Of a stretch of DNA of 8,433 nucleotides, positions 7,585-8,433 are shown in pieces; positions within the stretch are counted from its first letter, which is position 1, and each line of letters starts with the position of its first letter. This DNA comes from an uncultured Pelolinea sp. GTDB taxonomy: Bacteria > Chloroflexota > Anaerolineae > Anaerolineales > Anaerolineaceae. The position numbers and the translations under genes were made by a program. The stretch lies in the NCBI GenBank assembly GCA_937902055.1, contig CALGUJ010000152.1, forward strand, positions 1-8,433, written 5' to 3'. A model generated the notes under the pieces. That model was not told the origin of the DNA. It searched no databases and was given only the letters and a program-made list of their open reading frames with translations.

Positions 7585-7679
7585 AAAAAGTAGAAGGTAT
7601 TGACTCTCGGATAGCGTTCCAGTTTTCCCTTGCATATAGGCAACTCAGTTATTTTTTAATATTTCAGGGTCTTTTTTCC

Positions 7680-7707
7680 TTGCATTCCTGACCCTATGGA
7701 ATATAAT
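7680..7707 (+). promoter_or_regulatory. possible distal feo promoter
   Basis: TTGCAT (7680-7685) and a perfect TATAAT (7702-7707) are spaced by 16 bases. Transcription would start near 7714 and leave a leader of about 25 bases without a Shine-Dalgarno sequence. The -35 is weak (three of six matches). Confidence 0.35.
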
Positions 7708-7718
7708 CAGATAAAAAG

Positions 7719-7732
7719 TTAGCATATACTAA
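7719..7732 (+). promoter_or_regulatory. proximal feo -10 box inside a small dyad
   Basis: TATACT (7725-7730) ends eight bases before the feoA ATG, so a transcript from it would be leaderless. The box lies within TTAG-CATATA-CTAA (7719-7732), a four-base dyad that could be part of an iron-repressor operator of the DtxR or Fur type. The dyad is short and could occur by chance in AT-rich DNA. No Shine-Dalgarno sequence precedes feoA. Confidence 0.4.
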
Positions 7733-7738
7733 TAAATC

Positions 7739-7966
7739 ATGGTTAATTTACTGCAAGTAAAAAATGGCTATTGGGTGAAGGTGGTGAATGTCGCTGGCGG
7801 CTTTGGAATGGAACGCCGCCTGGCGCAGTTGGGTTTTCTGCCCGGTAATAAAATTCGCGTCATTCGGTCAGCGCCTTTTCATGGTCCCCTTTTGTTGGAT
7901 GTAGAAGGTCGTGAAATTGTCTTGGGCAGGGGTGTTGCCGGGAGTGTCATGGTGGAGTATATCTGA
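7739..7966 (+). CDS. feoA: FeoA, ferrous iron transport accessory protein
   Basis: This 75-residue protein has the usual size and SH3-like pattern of FeoA, a small cytosolic partner of the Fe(II) transporter FeoB. Visible family features are GFGMERRLAQLGFLPGNKI (residues 22-40), the middle stretch PFHGPLLLDVEG, and the C-terminal strand IVLGRGVAGSVMVEYI. It overlaps feoB by one base (TGATG), which points to translational coupling and a strict feoAB operon. The start is ATG at 7739; there is no Shine-Dalgarno sequence, and a -10 box ends eight bases upstream, so it is probably translated from a leaderless transcript. Expression is likely to be iron-controlled, judging from the family and from the AT-rich upstream region, but no classic Fur box is evident. 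Confidence 0.92.
   Translation: MVNLLQVKNGYWVKVVNVAGGFGMERRLAQLGFLPGNKIRVIRSAPFHGPLLLDVEGREIVLGRGVAGSVMVEYI
7954..7957 (+). promoter_or_regulatory. ribosome binding site of feoB inside feoA
   Basis: GGAG lies eight bases before the feoB ATG at 7966, within the last codons of feoA. It supports that start and coupled translation. Confidence 0.6.
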
Positions 7967-8349
7967 TGAGATTTGCGTTGATCGGGCAGCCGAACTGCGG
8001 AAAGAGTACGTTATTTAATCAGGTGGCTGGCTATAAAGCCGAAACAGGCAACTTTGCCGGTACCACCGTTACCTTTACGGAAACGAAGGTGCGCGTTCTG
8101 GGTGATGTGGTTGAGTTGGTGGATTTGCCCGGCACCTACACCTTATTGGGAACCAATCCGGCTGAGAGAGTGGTTCTCGATTACTTGATAGAAAAACCTG
8201 TTGATGCCATCATCAATGTCATCGACGCCACCCACCTGGTGCAAGGCCTGACCTTGACGCTGGAATTGATGGAATTGGGGCGTCCGATGGTGCTGGTCAT
8301 CAATATGATGGATGAAGCCAAGCGCCAGGGATTGAAGCTGGATGGCTAA
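7966..8349 (+). CDS. feoB: FeoB N-terminal G domain, ended by a premature in-frame stop
   Basis: This reading frame encodes the start of FeoB, the Fe(II) membrane transporter whose N-terminal GTPase domain regulates iron uptake. G1 is GQPNCGKST (residues 7-15), the switch I region is GNFAGTTVTF, G3 is DLPGTY, and G4 is NMMDEAK. The ATG at 7966 overlaps the feoA stop. After only 127 residues the frame meets TAA (8347-8349) in the middle of the G domain, between KLDG and KLESLLGIPVMP. A full FeoB has roughly 600-800 residues with a long membrane part, so the encoded product alone cannot transport iron. Family sequences usually have a Glu-like residue at the stop position, and GAA to TAA is a single base change. 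The cause may be a true nonsense mutation or a base-calling error. The rest of the gene would lie beyond the window. Confidence 0.85.
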   Translation: MRFALIGQPNCGKSTLFNQVAGYKAETGNFAGTTVTFTETKVRVLGDVVELVDLPGTYTLLGTNPAERVVLDYLIEKPVDAIINVIDATHLVQGLTLTLELMELGRPMVLVINMMDEAKRQGLKLDG

Positions 8350-8433
8350 AAACTGGAATCTCTTCTGGGTATCCCGGTCATGCCCATGATCGCCACGCGC
8401 GGGCAGGGCATCCGCGAAGCCTTTACCCGCACC
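8350..8433 (+). pseudogene. feoB: FeoB continuation after the in-frame stop
   Basis: The 28 codons after the TAA stay in the feoB frame and read as ordinary FeoB: KLESLLGIPVMPMIA, then RGQGIREAF, the G5 region and the following helix of the G domain. No start codon with a ribosome binding site marks a new gene, so this is the continuation of feoB and runs off the window edge. Because homology remains in the same frame, the lesion is a substitution and not a frameshift. Confidence 0.8.

Larger units (their letters stand above)
7585..7738. other. 154-base AT-rich intergenic region before feoA
   Basis: This region separates the membrane protein gene from feoAB and has no gene. It contains T-rich runs (7652-7657, 7672-7677), two copies of CCTTGCAT (7628-7635 and 7678-7685), an inverted repeat AGGGTC/GACCCT (7666-7671 and 7690-7695, 18-base loop) and two -10-like boxes. 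I see no convincing intrinsic terminator for the upstream gene. It is the natural place for iron-responsive control of feoAB. Confidence 0.6.

Noticed and set aside
8340..8360. Programmed frameshift or stop recoding in feoB at the A-rich GGCTAAAAACTGG site.
   Set aside because: The frame is the same before and after the stop, so no frameshift is needed. TAA is not a known selenocysteine or pyrrolysine codon, and TAA ends degV and typA normally. A point mutation or base-call error is simpler.
1..8433. A novel defence, mobile or biosynthetic system.
   Set aside because: All large frames but two belong to well-known housekeeping or uptake families. There is no integrase, transposase, terminal repeat, tRNA, repeat array or toxin-antitoxin-like pair that I can support.

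Overview
The window carries eight plus-strand genes or gene fragments of bacterial type, moderately GC-rich and tightly packed, with no RNA gene, insertion sequence, integrase or CRISPR array that I can see. The set of housekeeping and accessory genes, the fused FtcD, the dCTP deaminase variant (with the sequence [14 protein letters not shown] around the catalytic Glu) and two apparently leaderless genes suggest a Chloroflexota bacterium, perhaps of the Anaerolineae type. That placement is inference from family resemblance, not a computed result.

Layout. Positions 1-660 hold the C-terminal three quarters of a DegV fatty-acid-binding protein. A 117-base gap follows, with a hairpin-plus-T-run and a candidate promoter, then the ribosome-associated GTPase TypA/BipA (778-2631). 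A 76-base gap with a TATAAT box and a perfect inverted repeat leads to a bifunctional glutamate formiminotransferase/formimidoyl-THF cyclodeaminase, FtcD (2708-4246). Fourteen bases further on begins a lipoprotein that joins a periplasmic-binding-like N-terminal region to a divergent CapA-type domain (4261-5898). Next come dCTP deaminase (5932-6486) and a polytopic membrane protein of unknown function (6511-7584), both with strong Shine-Dalgarno sites and probably transcribed together. After a 154-base AT-rich gap comes the ferrous-iron uptake pair feoA (7739-7966) and feoB (from 7966). feoB is cut by an in-frame TAA at 8347-8349, although the protein homology continues in the same frame to the window edge.

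How the genes relate. FeoA and FeoB form one functional unit for Fe(II) import. FtcD feeds one-carbon units from formiminoglutamate into the folate pool, and Dcd makes dUMP, the substrate that thymidylate synthase methylates with folate-borne carbon; that link is only suggestive. The other neighbours look like ordinary independent genes. No defence, biosynthetic or mobile system is visible.

The points most worth a second look are the feoB nonsense codon, the two leaderless-type promoters with an identical -10 to ATG gap (one of them using the ftcD stop codon as part of its extended -10), the CapA-like fusion with altered metal-site motifs, and the membrane protein with intramembrane His and Asp-Glu residues.
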